DNA of 64,000 bases, from positions 2,108,001-2,172,000 of the forward strand of contig NZ_CP027062.1 of NCBI RefSeq assembly GCF_002966125.1, in the 5' to 3' direction. The notes under the pieces were generated by a model that was given only the letters and a program-made list of their open reading frames with translations, made no database searches and was not told where the DNA came from. Below are positions 45,906-55,568 of this stretch, piece after piece. Source of the stretch: Pukyongia salina. Its GTDB lineage: Bacteria; Bacteroidota; Bacteroidia; Flavobacteriales; Flavobacteriaceae. Every line of letters starts with the position of its first letter. Position 1 is the stretch's first letter. A program made the translations under genes and the position numbers.

Positions 45906-46991
45906 CTATCTAAATATACTCCAGTCTAATTTAAGTGAAAATACATTAGAATACAACGCTGTGCTTTGGTCTCCTATGTCGGTTAATGCGTAGTCTACCT
46001 GAATTCCCTTATATCTAAATCCTACCCCAATATTGGGTTGAAAGTTCACGGAGTCGCTACCGTCCAGTTGTGTTACATTTTGAAAGTTACCTACGCCACC
46101 CCGTACAAAGATCATATCAATATATCCAAATTCCAGCCCGAGGGCCGGGGTAATACTGGCAAAAGATGAAGAGAATATATCGTTGGTTTCCGCAAAGCGG
46201 AAGTTGAGGTCCATTTCGGCCAGTAGTACAAAATCGTAATGAAATACAAATTTGCGTGCGATCCCCAGTTGTAATTTGGGGATGGTGATCTCTGTGGTTT
46301 CCGGTAACTCCTGGTTTTGTCCCTCTACAGCCCCAGAAATAGTTGCAAATTGCTCTTCGTCTATGGACCAGGCATTGAAGGTGGTTGTTATATCGCGGGC
46401 CATAAGGCCAAATCGCCAATCTTTTCTCTCAAATTGTATTCCGGCATCAAGGCCAAAACCCCATGAAGATGCGAAATCCCCGATCACCCTTCGAATCACC
46501 TTGGCGTTTACCCCAAAGTTGAGTCCGTCGAGCGGTAGTTTTCGCGCATATGAGAAAGTGACCCCATAATCTGCGGTAGAGAATAGACTTATCCTGTTAT
46601 AGTCGATATTACCTTGTTCGTCTATTAGTTGTGTCGTGTTCAGGATATCATCCACGCCAAAACGTATAACCGAAAGACCCACCGCAGAACGGTCGTCTAT
46701 AGGCATGGCGAAACCAGCGTAATCGAAGCTAGCGATATTCGCGAAGTAGGAGGCGTGCATCAAAGCAAGTTCGTTATCTTCTATATGGACCAAACCTGCC
46801 GGATTCCAATAGCCTGAATTAACATCCCTGGAAGAAGCTACCACCGAATTGGCCATACCAAATGCAGCAGCGTCAACCCCGATATTCATGAATTCGTTAG
46901 AATATTTACGGGTAGTTTGTGCAGAAATCGTTGCGAAAAGCAACAAAAAGGCAACAAAAATGATCTTTTTCAAGCGATATATTTTCAGCAA
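45906..46991 (-). CDS. PorV/PorQ family outer-membrane barrel protein
   Basis: 361 aa. Signal peptide ending near residue 24 (FATISAQT), then a FadL-like beta-barrel pattern of alternating strands. The N-terminal block NIGVDAAAFGMANSVVA and VNSGYWNPAGL are the hallmark of the PorV/PorQ family, whose members serve or resemble type IX secretion components. The C-terminus ends in an aromatic residue pattern (LKLDWSIFR). Not close enough to call porV or porQ. Divergent from pssA with a 107-bp spacer. Confidence 0.85.
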   Translation of the reverse strand: MLKIYRLKKIIFVAFLLLFATISAQTTRKYSNEFMNIGVDAAAFGMANSVVASSRDVNSGYWNPAGLVHIEDNELALMHASYFANIASFDYAGFAMPIDDRSAVGLSVIRFGVDDILNTTQLIDEQGNIDYNRISLFSTADYGVTFSYARKLPLDGLNFGVNAKVIRRVIGDFASSWGFGLDAGIQFERKDWRFGLMARDITTTFNAWSIDEEQFATISGAVEGQNQELPETTEITIPKLQLGIARKFVFHYDFVLLAEMDLNFRFAETNDIFSSSFASITPALGLEFGYIDMIFVRGGVGNFQNVTQLDGSDSVNFQPNIGVGFRYKGIQVDYALTDIGDQSTALYSNVFSLKLDWSIFR

Positions 46992-47098
46992 ATATCTTAT
47001 TATTTTACAGAATAATAAACTATTAATTTCACTACATATTGTGCATAATAGCCTTTAGACGCAAATAGTTTGCTATTTTTACAGCATTCGTAAAAGCC

Positions 47099-47836
47099 AT
47101 GGTAAAGCAAATTCCAAACATTATTACTTCCCTTAATTTATTGTGTGGCATGGTAGCCATTCTTTTTGCAATTTCAGGGGATCTTATCACAGCTTCGTTT
47201 TTTGTGTTTATTGGGATCGTTTTCGACTTTTTCGATGGCCTGGCGGCCAGATGGTTGAATGCACAAAGTGAGATCGGTCTGCAACTGGATTCGTTGGCCG
47301 ATGTTGTTACCTGTGGCGTGGCGCCGGCGATAGTTATGCTGGAAATGATCCATATATCCATCAGTGGTGAACCAATGAATATCACCCAATCTTTGGCCCT
47401 TGGTGGCTGGAACAATATTGTATTTAGTTATTTGCCTTTTACGGGCTTGCTCATCGCTGTGGCTGCGGCTTACCGACTCGCAAAATTCAACGTAGATACG
47501 CGGCAAACCGAGAGTTTCATTGGCTTGCCCACACCTGCGAACGCGATCTTCGTTCTAAGTTTACCCTTAATTCTTCATTTTCAGCATTCGGAAGCCATTG
47601 AAGAGATTATCATGAATAAATGGTTTTTGGTAGCTACCACACTGGTAAGCTGTTTTATAATGAATGCCGAGGTAAGATTGTTCGCCCTAAAATTCAAGAC
47701 ATGGGATTTTGGCAGTAACAAGATCCGGTATTTGTTTCTCTTGTTGAGTGTTGCGGCGATCGTTATGCTTCAGTTCATCGCCCTGCCAGTAATTATATTA
47801 CTCTATTTTGTAATGTCTCTCTTTTCAAAGAATTAG
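47099..47836 (+). CDS. pssA: CDP-diacylglycerol-serine O-phosphatidyltransferase
   Basis: Makes phosphatidylserine, the precursor of phosphatidylethanolamine, in the inner membrane. 245 aa, about seven helices. The CDP-alcohol transferase motif is complete: [10 protein letters not shown] then [14 protein letters not shown] (D-G-x2-A-R-x8-G-x3-D-x3-D). The start ATG at 47099 gives the standard [18 protein letters not shown] opening. Its TAG overlaps the convergent lptB stop in the sequence TTAG. Confidence 0.95.
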   Translation: MVKQIPNIITSLNLLCGMVAILFAISGDLITASFFVFIGIVFDFFDGLAARWLNAQSEIGLQLDSLADVVTCGVAPAIVMLEMIHISISGEPMNITQSLALGGWNNIVFSYLPFTGLLIAVAAAYRLAKFNVDTRQTESFIGLPTPANAIFVLSLPLILHFQHSEAIEEIIMNKWFLVATTLVSCFIMNAEVRLFALKFKTWDFGSNKIRYLFLLLSVAAIVMLQFIALPVIILLYFVMSLFSKN

Positions 47837-48588
47837 AAGGATAGCTTTTTCTTTCGAAGCTCAAAATTCTGACCCAAATACACTTTCCTTACCATTTCAT
47901 CGGAGGCGAGTTCTTCCGGGATACCGTGTTTAAGTATACTACCTTCAAACATGAGATAAGTGCGGTCTGTAATGGCCAGTGTTTCCTGTACGTTGTGATC
48001 GGTGATAAGGATACCGATGTTCTTATCTTTTAAACGCGCAACGATTCCCTGGATATCTTCTACCGCCACTGGATCTACCCCCGCAAACGGCTCATCAAGT
48101 AATATAAAGTGAGGATCTGTGGCAAGGGCGCGGGCAATTTCTGTTCGTCTTCTCTCCCCCCCACTTAGCAGGTCACCACGATTTTTACGGATATGGCCCA
48201 AGCCAAATTCCTCGATAAGGGATTCCATTTTTAAATGCTGCTCTTTTTTCGACAGCTTGGTGAGTTGCAGTACACTGAGGATATTATCCTCTATACTCAA
48301 TTTCCTGAAGACAGACGCCTCTTGTGCCAAATAGCCAATACCGTTTTGTGCTCTCTTGTACATAGGGTATTTGGTGATATTGGTACCCTCCAGAAATATC
48401 TGGCCGCCATTAGGCTTTATCAGGCCTACGATCATATAGAACGAAGTGGTCTTCCCCGCACCATTAGGACCTAATAGCCCGACGATCTCACCCTGGTTTA
48501 CTTCCACTGTGATACCTTTCACAACCTTTCGGCCCTTGTAGGATTTAACTAGATTTTCGGCGCGTAGTTTCATTTTTTCGTTTGACAA
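47833..48588 (-). CDS. lptB: LPS export ABC transporter ATPase
   Basis: Cytoplasmic ATPase of the Lpt machine that carries LPS across the envelope. 251 aa. Walker [17 protein letters not shown] near residue 40, the LptB-type Q-loop [13 protein letters not shown], signature [16 protein letters not shown] and Walker [13 protein letters not shown]. Last gene of a -strand run that begins with kdsD, itself an LPS-core enzyme. 38 bp after the preceding AhpD-like gene. Confidence 0.95.
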   Translation of the reverse strand: MSNEKMKLRAENLVKSYKGRKVVKGITVEVNQGEIVGLLGPNGAGKTTSFYMIVGLIKPNGGQIFLEGTNITKYPMYKRAQNGIGYLAQEASVFRKLSIEDNILSVLQLTKLSKKEQHLKMESLIEEFGLGHIRKNRGDLLSGGERRRTEIARALATDPHFILLDEPFAGVDPVAVEDIQGIVARLKDKNIGILITDHNVQETLAITDRTYLMFEGSILKHGIPEELASDEMVRKVYLGQNFELRKKKLSF

Positions 48589-48626
48589 AGGCTAAAGTAC
48601 GTCATATTTTTCCGCAGAAAAAAACT

Positions 48627-48974
48627 TTAAGATTTCTCTAAGGCTTCCCAAAATTCGTATGCCCTGCGCAGATGTGGGATCACGATCGTGCCTCCAATAA
48701 GCAGAGAAATACTAAGGGCTTCAACAACTTCCTCCTTCGGTATCCCTAATTTGTAGCAAGCTTCGAGATGGTAGCGTACACAATCATCGCAGCGTAACAC
48801 CATCGAATTACCCAGGCCTAGTAGTTCCTTGGTTTTCTTCGGAAGGGCACCTTCGGCGAAGGCATTGGTATCCAGGTTAAAGATCCGTTTAATGATCTTA
48901 TTGTTGTCATTAAGAAGCTTTTCGTTCATTTTCGAACGGTACGCATTGAACTCTTCTACAATATTATCTTGCAT
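48627..48974 (-). CDS. Carboxymuconolactone decarboxylase / AhpD-like protein
   Basis: 115 aa all-helical protein. The redox motif VLRCDDCVRYHLEACYKLGI has the CxxC and downstream His of AhpD-like peroxidase-associated proteins. Overlaps tatC by 11 bp, so probably co-translated with it. A thiol-based reductase or peroxidase role is likely, but the substrate is unknown. Confidence 0.85.
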   Translation of the reverse strand: MQDNIVEEFNAYRSKMNEKLLNDNNKIIKRIFNLDTNAFAEGALPKKTKELLGLGNSMVLRCDDCVRYHLEACYKLGIPKEEVVEALSISLLIGGTIVIPHLRRAYEFWEALEKS

Positions 48975-49806
48975 GGGCTTTTGCTTTTTTATTCTGTCGC
49001 TTTACTACGGCTTTCGAAATAAAGATACTTACCTCATAAAGGATCACAACAGGGATGGCCACGATCACCTGGCTGGCAATGTCCGGGGGAGTAATGATCG
49101 CCGAAATGATCAAGACGATCACCAAAGCGAATTTTCTATATTTCCGCAGTATTTCCGGAGTAACCAGTCCTATCTTGGTTAAAAAGTATATAATTATTGG
49201 CAGTTCAAATATGAGTCCGCTGGAGAGCGCACAAGCGCGCACCAACCCTATATAACTACTAAGGTCGAAATCGTTAAACACAACTTCCGACACCTGGTAG
49301 GTCCCCAGGAAGTTTATCGACAATGGAGTAACCACATAGTACCCAAATAGAACACCCGTAAAGAACAGGATAGAAGCGACAAAGATGAAACCCCTGGCAG
49401 AGCTACGCTCATTGCGGTGCAATCCGGGGCTTACAAATCGCCAAAATTCGTACAGTACATAAGGGAAGGAAATAATGAACCCGGCGGTGATCGAGGTCCA
49501 GATATGTGCCGAGAACTGTCCTGCCATGGTTCTACTTTGTATTCTGAAAGGAAATTCGGTAGAACAGAAACTGCCTTCAAAACCTAACAGTTTTGCGCCT
49601 TCACAGAGCAGCTTATACGTAGGAAAGGAACCTTTTTTGGTAGGGCCGAAGATCAAGGTGTCGAATATAAAATCCTTCATGATAAAGGCAACGGTGCCAG
49701 CCAATACAATGGCCATCGTAGAACGGATTAGGTGCCACCGGAGTTCCTCCAAATGCCCTAAAAACGACATTTCTTTCCCCGGGGATGTGCTTTTAGCTGC
49801 TGCCAT
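48964..49806 (-). CDS. tatC: Twin-arginine translocase subunit TatC
   Basis: 280 aa, six helices. SFLGHLEELRWHLIRS is the signal-binding N-terminal block, with the glutamate of HLEELR conserved. FPYVLYEFWRFVSPGLHRNE is the second conserved region. An insertion between helices 1 and 2 (residues about 50-90, with two cysteines) is longer than in E. coli TatC. Overlaps kdsD by 1 bp. Confidence 0.95.
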   Translation of the reverse strand: MAAAKSTSPGKEMSFLGHLEELRWHLIRSTMAIVLAGTVAFIMKDFIFDTLIFGPTKKGSFPTYKLLCEGAKLLGFEGSFCSTEFPFRIQSRTMAGQFSAHIWTSITAGFIISFPYVLYEFWRFVSPGLHRNERSSARGFIFVASILFFTGVLFGYYVVTPLSINFLGTYQVSEVVFNDFDLSSYIGLVRACALSSGLIFELPIIIYFLTKIGLVTPEILRKYRKFALVIVLIISAIITPPDIASQVIVAIPVVILYEVSIFISKAVVKRQNKKAKAHAR

Positions 49807-50771
49807 TAAATAATTCCTTCTTTGGTAAGGTTGTGAATATGGACCACTCCACAGTATTTGCCATTCTTTTCGGCCAGGATCTGCGTAATTCCGTGCTTAT
49901 CCATTAGTTCCATTGCCTCAATGGCCATGGCGTCGTTGTTGATCTTCTTGGGGTTTTTGGTCATAATATCCTTGGCTGTTAACCCTTTGAAGTTTTCAAC
50001 TTTGGTAAGCATCCTACGCAAGTCACCATCGGTAATAATACCAACTATCTTATCGTCTTTTACCACTGCCGTAACTCCCAGCATCTTTTCCGATATCTCC
50101 ACGATCACCCTTCTTACATCGGTATCGGGATGTACCTGCGGCTGCTCATTGAGGGAGGTAAGGTCGCTAACGCGAAGATAAAGTTTTTTACCAAGCGATC
50201 CACCCGGATGGAACTTCGCGAAATCCTTACTTGAAAATCCGCGAATATCCAGTAAACACATAGCCAGGGCATCCCCTATCACTAGTTGTGCGGTTGTACT
50301 GGTAGTTGGCGCAAGGTTGTTGGGGCAGGCCTCCTTCTCCACATAGGCGTGTAGCACGTAATCTGCCTGTTGCCCAAGGAAGGATTCCTTGTTCGAGGTA
50401 ATAGCGATCAATTTATTACCCCGGGTCTTTATAAGTGGTACAAGCACTTTAATTTCAGGTGTATTGCCACTTTTAGAGATACATATAACCGTATCGCTTT
50501 GCAGGATAGTTCCTAAATCTCCATGAATGGCATCTGCAGCATGCATAAAGATAGCCGGCGTACCGGTACTGTTTAACGTAGCAACGATCTTTGTAGCGAT
50601 ATTAGCACTTTTGCCAATACCGGTAATGATCACACGACCATCAGATTTATATATGTAATCTACCGCTTGCGCGAATTCTTCATCAACCAGGTCTGCCAAA
50701 TGCAAGATAGCCTTACTTTCGGTCACAATTGTTTCTTTCGCTACTGAAATGATCCTCGATTCCTGATTCAA
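49806..50771 (-). CDS. kdsD: Arabinose-5-phosphate isomerase (SIS-CBS)
   Basis: Makes D-arabinose-5-phosphate from ribulose-5-phosphate for KDO synthesis. 321 aa. The N-terminal SIS domain has VIITGIGKSANIATKI, HAADAIHGDLG and CISKSGNTPE; GGSLGKKL follows, then two CBS repeats (about 205-260 and 270-321). It opens the -strand operon kdsD-tatC-ahpD-like-lptB and has a well-spaced promoter upstream. The same family includes KpsF capsule paralogues, but its operon with lptB favours the LPS role. Confidence 0.93.
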   Translation of the reverse strand: MNQESRIISVAKETIVTESKAILHLADLVDEEFAQAVDYIYKSDGRVIITGIGKSANIATKIVATLNSTGTPAIFMHAADAIHGDLGTILQSDTVICISKSGNTPEIKVLVPLIKTRGNKLIAITSNKESFLGQQADYVLHAYVEKEACPNNLAPTTSTTAQLVIGDALAMCLLDIRGFSSKDFAKFHPGGSLGKKLYLRVSDLTSLNEQPQVHPDTDVRRVIVEISEKMLGVTAVVKDDKIVGIITDGDLRRMLTKVENFKGLTAKDIMTKNPKKINNDAMAIEAMELMDKHGITQILAEKNGKYCGVVHIHNLTKEGII

Positions 50772-50899
50772 AATTTTACGCTTTTATATGTTTGTAACTG
50801 TTTCAGAAATTAGTATATTTAAAAAGCGAACGTATCATCCTTAATACGTAACGCCCTTAACAAACCTAATTAATAGATACACTTATTCTGTAAAGGTTG

Positions 50900-50930
50900 C
50901 AAAATTACGATTGTTCCTCAGTTTTAACAA
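50900..50930 (-). promoter_or_regulatory. Promoter of the kdsD operon
   Basis: On the - strand: TTG (complement of 50928-50930), 20-nt spacer, TAATTTTG (complement of 50900-50907), a full match to TAnnTTTG. It gives a leader of about 120 nt before kdsD. Within that leader, ACGTA and TACGT flank 10 bases, a weak dyad. Confidence 0.6.
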
Positions 50931-50979
50931 TTATAATTCCTTAAACCTTTCACTTAAAAGAATTAAAAGTTAAAGCAGC

Positions 50980-53175
50980 GTGGCTGAAATAGATATATAC
51001 GCGGCACTGAAAAAGTTTTTTGGTTTCACGAAATTTAAAGGGCTACAGGAAGACGTTATAAAAAGCATCCTCGCTAATCATAACACTTTCGTTATTATGC
51101 CCACCGGAGGTGGCAAATCCCTCTGTTATCAACTTCCCGCATTAATAAAGGACGGTACTGCAATTGTAGTGTCTCCACTAATTGCTTTAATGAAGAACCA
51201 GGTGGATGCTCTTCGTGCACATTCGGACGAAGAGGGGATTGCACATGTTTTAAATTCGTCTCTAACCAAGACCGAGATAAAAAAAGTGAAAAGCGATATC
51301 TCGGCCGGGATTACAAAACTCCTGTATGTAGCCCCCGAATCCCTTACCAAAGAAGAGAATGTAGAGTTTTTAAATGCAGAAAAAGTCTCATTTGTCGCCA
51401 TAGATGAAGCGCATTGTATTAGTGAGTGGGGCCATGATTTCAGGCCAGAATACCGTAATTTGCGCACCATTATCAAGCGAATAGGCAATAATATCCCTAT
51501 TATTGGCCTTACCGCTACTGCCACTCCCAAAGTTCAGGAGGATATATTGAAAAATCTGGGAATCCAGGATGCCAATACCTTTAAAGCTTCATTTAACCGT
51601 CCTAACTTATACTACGAGGTTCGTCCCAAGACCAAAAATGTGGATGCCGATATCACGAGATTCGTCAAGCAACATGAAGGTAAGAGTGGTATAATTTACT
51701 GTCTAAGCAGAAAAAGAGTAGAAGAACTCGCGCAAACACTTCAGGTGAATGGAATTAAGGCGGTTCCTTACCACGCAGGGCTGGATGCAAAAACCAGGGT
51801 GAAACACCAGGATATGTTCCTTATGGAAGATGCAGACGTGGTAGTGGCGACGATCGCCTTTGGGATGGGGATAGATAAGCCCGACGTTCGCTTTGTAGTG
51901 CATAACGATATCCCAAAGAGTATAGAAAGTTACTACCAGGAAACGGGAAGAGCCGGTAGAGATGGAGGTGAGGGGCATTGTCTTGCATTCTACAGCTACA
52001 AGGATATAGAGAAACTGGAAAAATTTATGAGCGGTAAGCCGGTAGCCGAACAGGAAATTGGTCATGCCCTTCTGCAGGAAGTAGTCGCCTTTGCCGAAAC
52101 TTCTATTTCACGCCGAAAATTCATCCTGCATTATTTTGGTGAGGAGTTCGATAACGAGACAGGCGAAGGGGGAGATATGGACGACAATATGCGTCACCCC
52201 AAGAAGAAACACGAGGCAAAGGAAGAGGCAAGAAAACTTTTGGATGTTATCAATAAGACCAATGAGAAGTACAAAGCCAAGGAGATCGTAAATGTAATGA
52301 TTGGCCATGTTAATGCAATGATCAAGTCCCATCGCACGAATGAGCAGGATTTCTTCGGAATTGGTAAAGACAAACCAGGTGAATACTGGATGGCACTATT
52401 GAGACAGTTGTTGGTGGCAAGATTTCTTCGGAAGGATATAGAGACCTATGGTGTGATTAAATTAAATGATTCCGGCCGTGACTTTATAGTCAATCCTACG
52501 TCTTTCATGATGACCGAAGACCATTCGTTTAAAGAAGCCAACGACGATAATATTGAAGTGGCCCAGAAAAGTGGAGCTGCCGTAGCAGACAATAATCTGT
52601 TTAATATGTTGAAGGCCGAACGTAAACGTGTAGCCGATAAACTCAGTCTCCCGCCTTTTGTGATTTTTCAGGATCCTTCCCTGGAGGATATGGCGCTAAA
52701 ATATCCTATTACTATGGACGAGCTCTCCACCGTTCATGGAGTAGGCGAGGGGAAGGCCAAGAAGTACGGCGAATCTTTTCTCAAACTCATCAAAAAATAC
52801 GTGGAAGAGAATGATATTGAGAGGCCCGATGATTTCGTCGTGAAGTCCACCGGTACCAATAGCGCTCTTAAATTATATATCATTCAGAATGTAGACCGAA
52901 AATTATCCCTCAGGGATATTGCTTCGGCCAAAGGCCTGGATATGCAAGAATTCATTAAGGAGATGGAAGCGATCGTGTATAGCGGAACCAAGCTAAATAT
53001 CGATTACTGGATAGAAGAGATCCTCGATGAAGAACAGCAGGAAGAGCTACACGAATATTTTCTCGAGGCAGATTCAGACAAGATTGATGCTGCTATGGAA
53101 GAATTCGATGGCGACTACGACGATGAAGAACTGCGGCTCTATCGCATCAAGTTTATTAGCGAGGTGGCAAATTAA
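50980..53175 (+). CDS. recQ: RecQ-family ATP-dependent DNA helicase
   Basis: 731 aa, 3'-5' helicase for recombination and fork repair. Walker A PTGGGKSL at residues 41-48, DEAH at 142-145, HDFRPEYRNL, SATATP-like GLTATATP, and QETGRAGRDG motif VI. An RQC region and an HRDC domain (about 560-640) follow, then a Bacteroidota-type C-terminal extension of about 90 residues. The RQC zinc site is degenerate: where other RecQs have four cysteines this has ISRRKFILHYFGEEF and GGDMDDNMRHPKKK, with none. GTG start at 50980; no other start is in register before motif 0. Confidence 0.94.
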   Translation: MAEIDIYAALKKFFGFTKFKGLQEDVIKSILANHNTFVIMPTGGGKSLCYQLPALIKDGTAIVVSPLIALMKNQVDALRAHSDEEGIAHVLNSSLTKTEIKKVKSDISAGITKLLYVAPESLTKEENVEFLNAEKVSFVAIDEAHCISEWGHDFRPEYRNLRTIIKRIGNNIPIIGLTATATPKVQEDILKNLGIQDANTFKASFNRPNLYYEVRPKTKNVDADITRFVKQHEGKSGIIYCLSRKRVEELAQTLQVNGIKAVPYHAGLDAKTRVKHQDMFLMEDADVVVATIAFGMGIDKPDVRFVVHNDIPKSIESYYQETGRAGRDGGEGHCLAFYSYKDIEKLEKFMSGKPVAEQEIGHALLQEVVAFAETSISRRKFILHYFGEEFDNETGEGGDMDDNMRHPKKKHEAKEEARKLLDVINKTNEKYKAKEIVNVMIGHVNAMIKSHRTNEQDFFGIGKDKPGEYWMALLRQLLVARFLRKDIETYGVIKLNDSGRDFIVNPTSFMMTEDHSFKEANDDNIEVAQKSGAAVADNNLFNMLKAERKRVADKLSLPPFVIFQDPSLEDMALKYPITMDELSTVHGVGEGKAKKYGESFLKLIKKYVEENDIERPDDFVVKSTGTNSALKLYIIQNVDRKLSLRDIASAKGLDMQEFIKEMEAIVYSGTKLNIDYWIEEILDEEQQEELHEYFLEADSDKIDAAMEEFDGDYDDEELRLYRIKFISEVAN

Positions 53176-53311
53176 CTCTTACCTTAATAAAAAGTACTGC
53201 CCTGAAAGCTGAGCCCCTGCAGACCCAGGATCATGATCACCTTTATTCTTATCGATAGTTACGACAGCCTAATTCGATCCCGATCCCCTTATTTATATTT
53301 GAAAGAATGAG

Positions 53312-53319
53312 TACCTTTG
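53312..53319 (+). promoter_or_regulatory. Likely -7 promoter element of the PPIase gene
   Basis: TACCTTTG is a perfect TAnnTTTG. No well-spaced TTG precedes it (one lies only 10 nt upstream). Transcription would begin near 53326, downstream of the ATG at 53307, which supports the ATG at 53340 as the true start. Confidence 0.4.
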
Positions 53320-53339
53320 CAGCTCCTAAAAATAAAGAT

Positions 53340-54272
53340 ATGCAAGACGGAATCTACGCAAACATCAGTACTGAGAAAGGTACCATTAAAATAAAACTAA
53401 CCCACGACAAAACACCTGGGACAGTTGGGAATTTTGTGGCTTTAGCCGAAGGAAACCTGGAAAATGAGGCAAAGCCTCAGGGTACTCCTTATTACGACGG
53501 ACTCACATTCCACAGGGTAATACCGGATTTTATGATCCAGGGAGGCGACCCTAACGGTACAGGTGCCGGAGGCCCGGGCTATAATTTCGACGATGAGTTT
53601 CATCCCGAATTGAAACATACTGGTCCTGGAGTTCTTTCCATGGCGAATGCAGGCCCCGGAACAAATGGGAGTCAGTTCTTTATCACGCACGTAGAAACCC
53701 CCTGGCTGGACAATAAGCACACCGTTTTTGGATATGTGGTCGAAGGACAGGAAGTGGTGAACAGCATCGCCCAGGGTGATACCATGCAAAAAGTTGAGAT
53801 TGAAAGAATAGGGGAGGAAGCTCAAAACTGGAATGCCGTTGAAGCTTTCAGACAATTTAACGGAGCGAAGGCTGAGCGAGAAGCCGCAGCGAAAAGAGCA
53901 CAGGAAGAACTTCTTACTTCTATTTCGGAAGGATTTCAACAAACCGAAAGCGGACTCAGATACCAGATCATCCAGGAAGGAAAAGGTGAAAGACCCGATG
54001 CCGGACAAACTGTAGCCGTTCACTATAAGGGAATGTTCCCGGATGGTACCGAATTTGATAATTCATTTAAAAGAGGCAACCCCATCGAGTTTCCGGTAGG
54101 GACCGGGCAGGTAATATCTGGCTGGGATGAGGGAATACAATTGCTGAAAGTAGGCGACAAAGCTAGATTCGTGATCCCTTCACACCTGGCTTATGGAAGC
54201 CGTGGTGCCGGGGGTGTTATACCACCAAATGCTACGTTGGTTTTCGATGTGGAGCTTATGGATGTGAAATAG
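53340..54272 (+). CDS. Peptidyl-prolyl isomerase, cyclophilin-FKBP fusion
   Basis: 310 aa from ATG 53340; the frame is open to an ATG at 53307. I chose 53340 because [18 protein letters not shown] is the usual opening of the domain and a -7 promoter element (53312-53319) lies between the two ATGs. The cyclophilin domain (about 1-150) has [39 protein letters not shown] and [10 protein letters not shown]. After a charged linker the FKBP domain (about 200-310) has [19 protein letters not shown] and [18 protein letters not shown]. Both active sites look intact. No signal peptide, so cytoplasmic. An intrinsic terminator follows. Confidence 0.92.
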   Translation: MQDGIYANISTEKGTIKIKLTHDKTPGTVGNFVALAEGNLENEAKPQGTPYYDGLTFHRVIPDFMIQGGDPNGTGAGGPGYNFDDEFHPELKHTGPGVLSMANAGPGTNGSQFFITHVETPWLDNKHTVFGYVVEGQEVVNSIAQGDTMQKVEIERIGEEAQNWNAVEAFRQFNGAKAEREAAAKRAQEELLTSISEGFQQTESGLRYQIIQEGKGERPDAGQTVAVHYKGMFPDGTEFDNSFKRGNPIEFPVGTGQVISGWDEGIQLLKVGDKARFVIPSHLAYGSRGAGGVIPPNATLVFDVELMDVK

Positions 54273-54301
54273 TTCATAAACTGTTCAGAAATAAACTTGG
54301 G

Positions 54302-54329
54302 AACGCCTTCAGAAATGAAGGCGTTTTTT
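54302..54329 (+). terminator. Intrinsic terminator after the PPIase gene
   Basis: AACGCCTTC (54302-54310) and GAAGGCGTT (54317-54325) form a perfect 9-bp stem with a 6-base loop; six T follow (54324-54329). The only textbook terminator I found in the window. It also shows that the next gene's open frame before 54369 is not coding. Confidence 0.85.
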
Positions 54330-54368
54330 AATTTAGCGGTTGTTAGAAAAACCCAAGAAACCAAACTC

Positions 54369-54890
54369 ATGAATGTAGATACATTAAAATATCCTGTAGG
54401 CAAATTTGAAATACCTGAAGTCATTTCAGAAAAAGATATAAATGAAGCCATCACAATACTGGAAGTCTTTCCGGAACAGTTGAAGTTACTTACCTTCAAT
54501 CTCAGTGAAGATGAGCTCGACACCCCTTACCGTGAAGGCAGCTGGACCATTAGGCAGTTAGTGCATCATATTTCCGATAGCCATCATCACAGTTATAACA
54601 GGATTCGGTGGGCTTTGAGTGAAGATAATCCCATGATAAAAGCTTATAACCAGGATGCCTTTGCAGAGTTGGAAGATTATAAAACCTGGCCAATTTCCTG
54701 GTCTCTTTCACATCTTGAAGCAGTTCATCATAAGTTGGTAAACCTGTTGCGAATGCTAACGGATGAACAGTGGAATAGAAGATTTCAGCATCCAGAAATG
54801 GAAAATGGTATGAGTTTAAAAGAGTTAGCGCTTATGTATGCCTGGCATAGTATGCATCATTATGCCCATATCAAAAATGCGGTTCGTTAG
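54369..54890 (+). CDS. DinB/YfiT-like putative metal-dependent hydrolase or transferase
   Basis: 173 aa from ATG 54369; the frame runs back to a TTG at 54297, but that stretch contains the PPIase terminator. Four-helix DinB fold with the metal triad suggested by LVHHISDSHHHSYNR and MYAWHSMHHYAHIK (H, then HxxxH). The family block LRYPxGKF appears as LKYPVGKFEIPE. Proteins of this group include YfiT and bacillithiol transferases, so a thiol-transfer or detoxification role is possible. Stop overlaps the convergent gene's stop (TTAG). Confidence 0.82.
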   Translation: MNVDTLKYPVGKFEIPEVISEKDINEAITILEVFPEQLKLLTFNLSEDELDTPYREGSWTIRQLVHHISDSHHHSYNRIRWALSEDNPMIKAYNQDAFAELEDYKTWPISWSLSHLEAVHHKLVNLLRMLTDEQWNRRFQHPEMENGMSLKELALMYAWHSMHHYAHIKNAVR

Positions 54891-55453
54891 ACTTCTTCCT
54901 TCTTCCATTTGATATTACATCCCATGCTGGGTTTCTGAACCTTTCGCTGCGGACTATTATTCAACACATTATCTAGTGCTTCGCGCAGATCACGGCCGTT
55001 CACCGGGATACTGTTACCGGGCCTTGAATTGTCTAATTGTCCGCGATAAATAAGTTTAAGTTCATCGTCGAAGAGGTAAAAATCCGGGGTGCAAGCCGCG
55101 TCATAAGCCTTGGCAACTTCCTGGGTTTCATCGTACAGATAAGGAAAAGGATAGCTGTGTTTACGGGCCGTTTCCCACATTTTCTGTGGAGAGTCTTCGG
55201 GATAACTCTCTACATCGTTACTGCTGATGGCCACGAATCCGAAACCAGTTACCCTGTAATCATTACATAAGCGAACAATCTCTTCATTTACATGTTTTAC
55301 GTAGGGGCAATGGTTGCAGATAAACATTACAACAGTTCCTTTATCACCACGAACCTGGGCGAGGGAAACAGGTTTGTTTGTTATTGCATCAATAAGCACG
55401 AAATTAGGTGCCTTGGTACCAAGAGGAAGCATATTTGAGGGTGTAAGTGCCAT
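54887..55453 (-). CDS. Thioredoxin-like redoxin (AhpC/TSA fold)
   Basis: 188 aa from the ATG at 55453; an in-frame TTG at 55480 would add nine residues. LPLGTKAPNFVLID is the redoxin opening. VMFICNHCPYVKHVNEE carries the CxxC-type active site CNHC with the distinctive NHCPYV of this Bacteroidota/cyanobacterial subgroup. CTPDFYLFDDELKLIYRGQL is the cis-proline side. No signal peptide, so cytoplasmic. Its partner protein is unknown. Confidence 0.88.
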   Translation of the reverse strand: MALTPSNMLPLGTKAPNFVLIDAITNKPVSLAQVRGDKGTVVMFICNHCPYVKHVNEEIVRLCNDYRVTGFGFVAISSNDVESYPEDSPQKMWETARKHSYPFPYLYDETQEVAKAYDAACTPDFYLFDDELKLIYRGQLDNSRPGNSIPVNGRDLREALDNVLNNSPQRKVQKPSMGCNIKWKKEEV

Positions 55454-55520
55454 AACTACTTTTTCTAAATTAGTTTGCAAAAGGGTTATAAAGTTACAGC
55501 ATTAGAATAATATATACTCC

Positions 55521-55551
55521 TTGTAATCTTCAACACAGATTTGTATCTTTA
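55521..55551 (+). promoter_or_regulatory. Promoter for the 55569-56205 operon
   Basis: TTG (55521-55523), 20-nt spacer, TATCTTTA (55544-55551), seven of eight matches to TAnnTTTG, 17 bp before the first ATG. Confidence 0.55.
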
Positions 55552-55568
55552 GAAATAACTAGATCTGC

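Noticed and set aside
50787-50794. TATGTTTG as a recQ promoter
   Set aside because: No TTG at 17-23 nt upstream, and the leader would be about 180 nt.
54297-54368. N-terminal extension of the DinB/YfiT-like gene
   Set aside because: It contains the perfect terminator stem of the upstream gene and starts with TTG; ATG 54369 matches the family.
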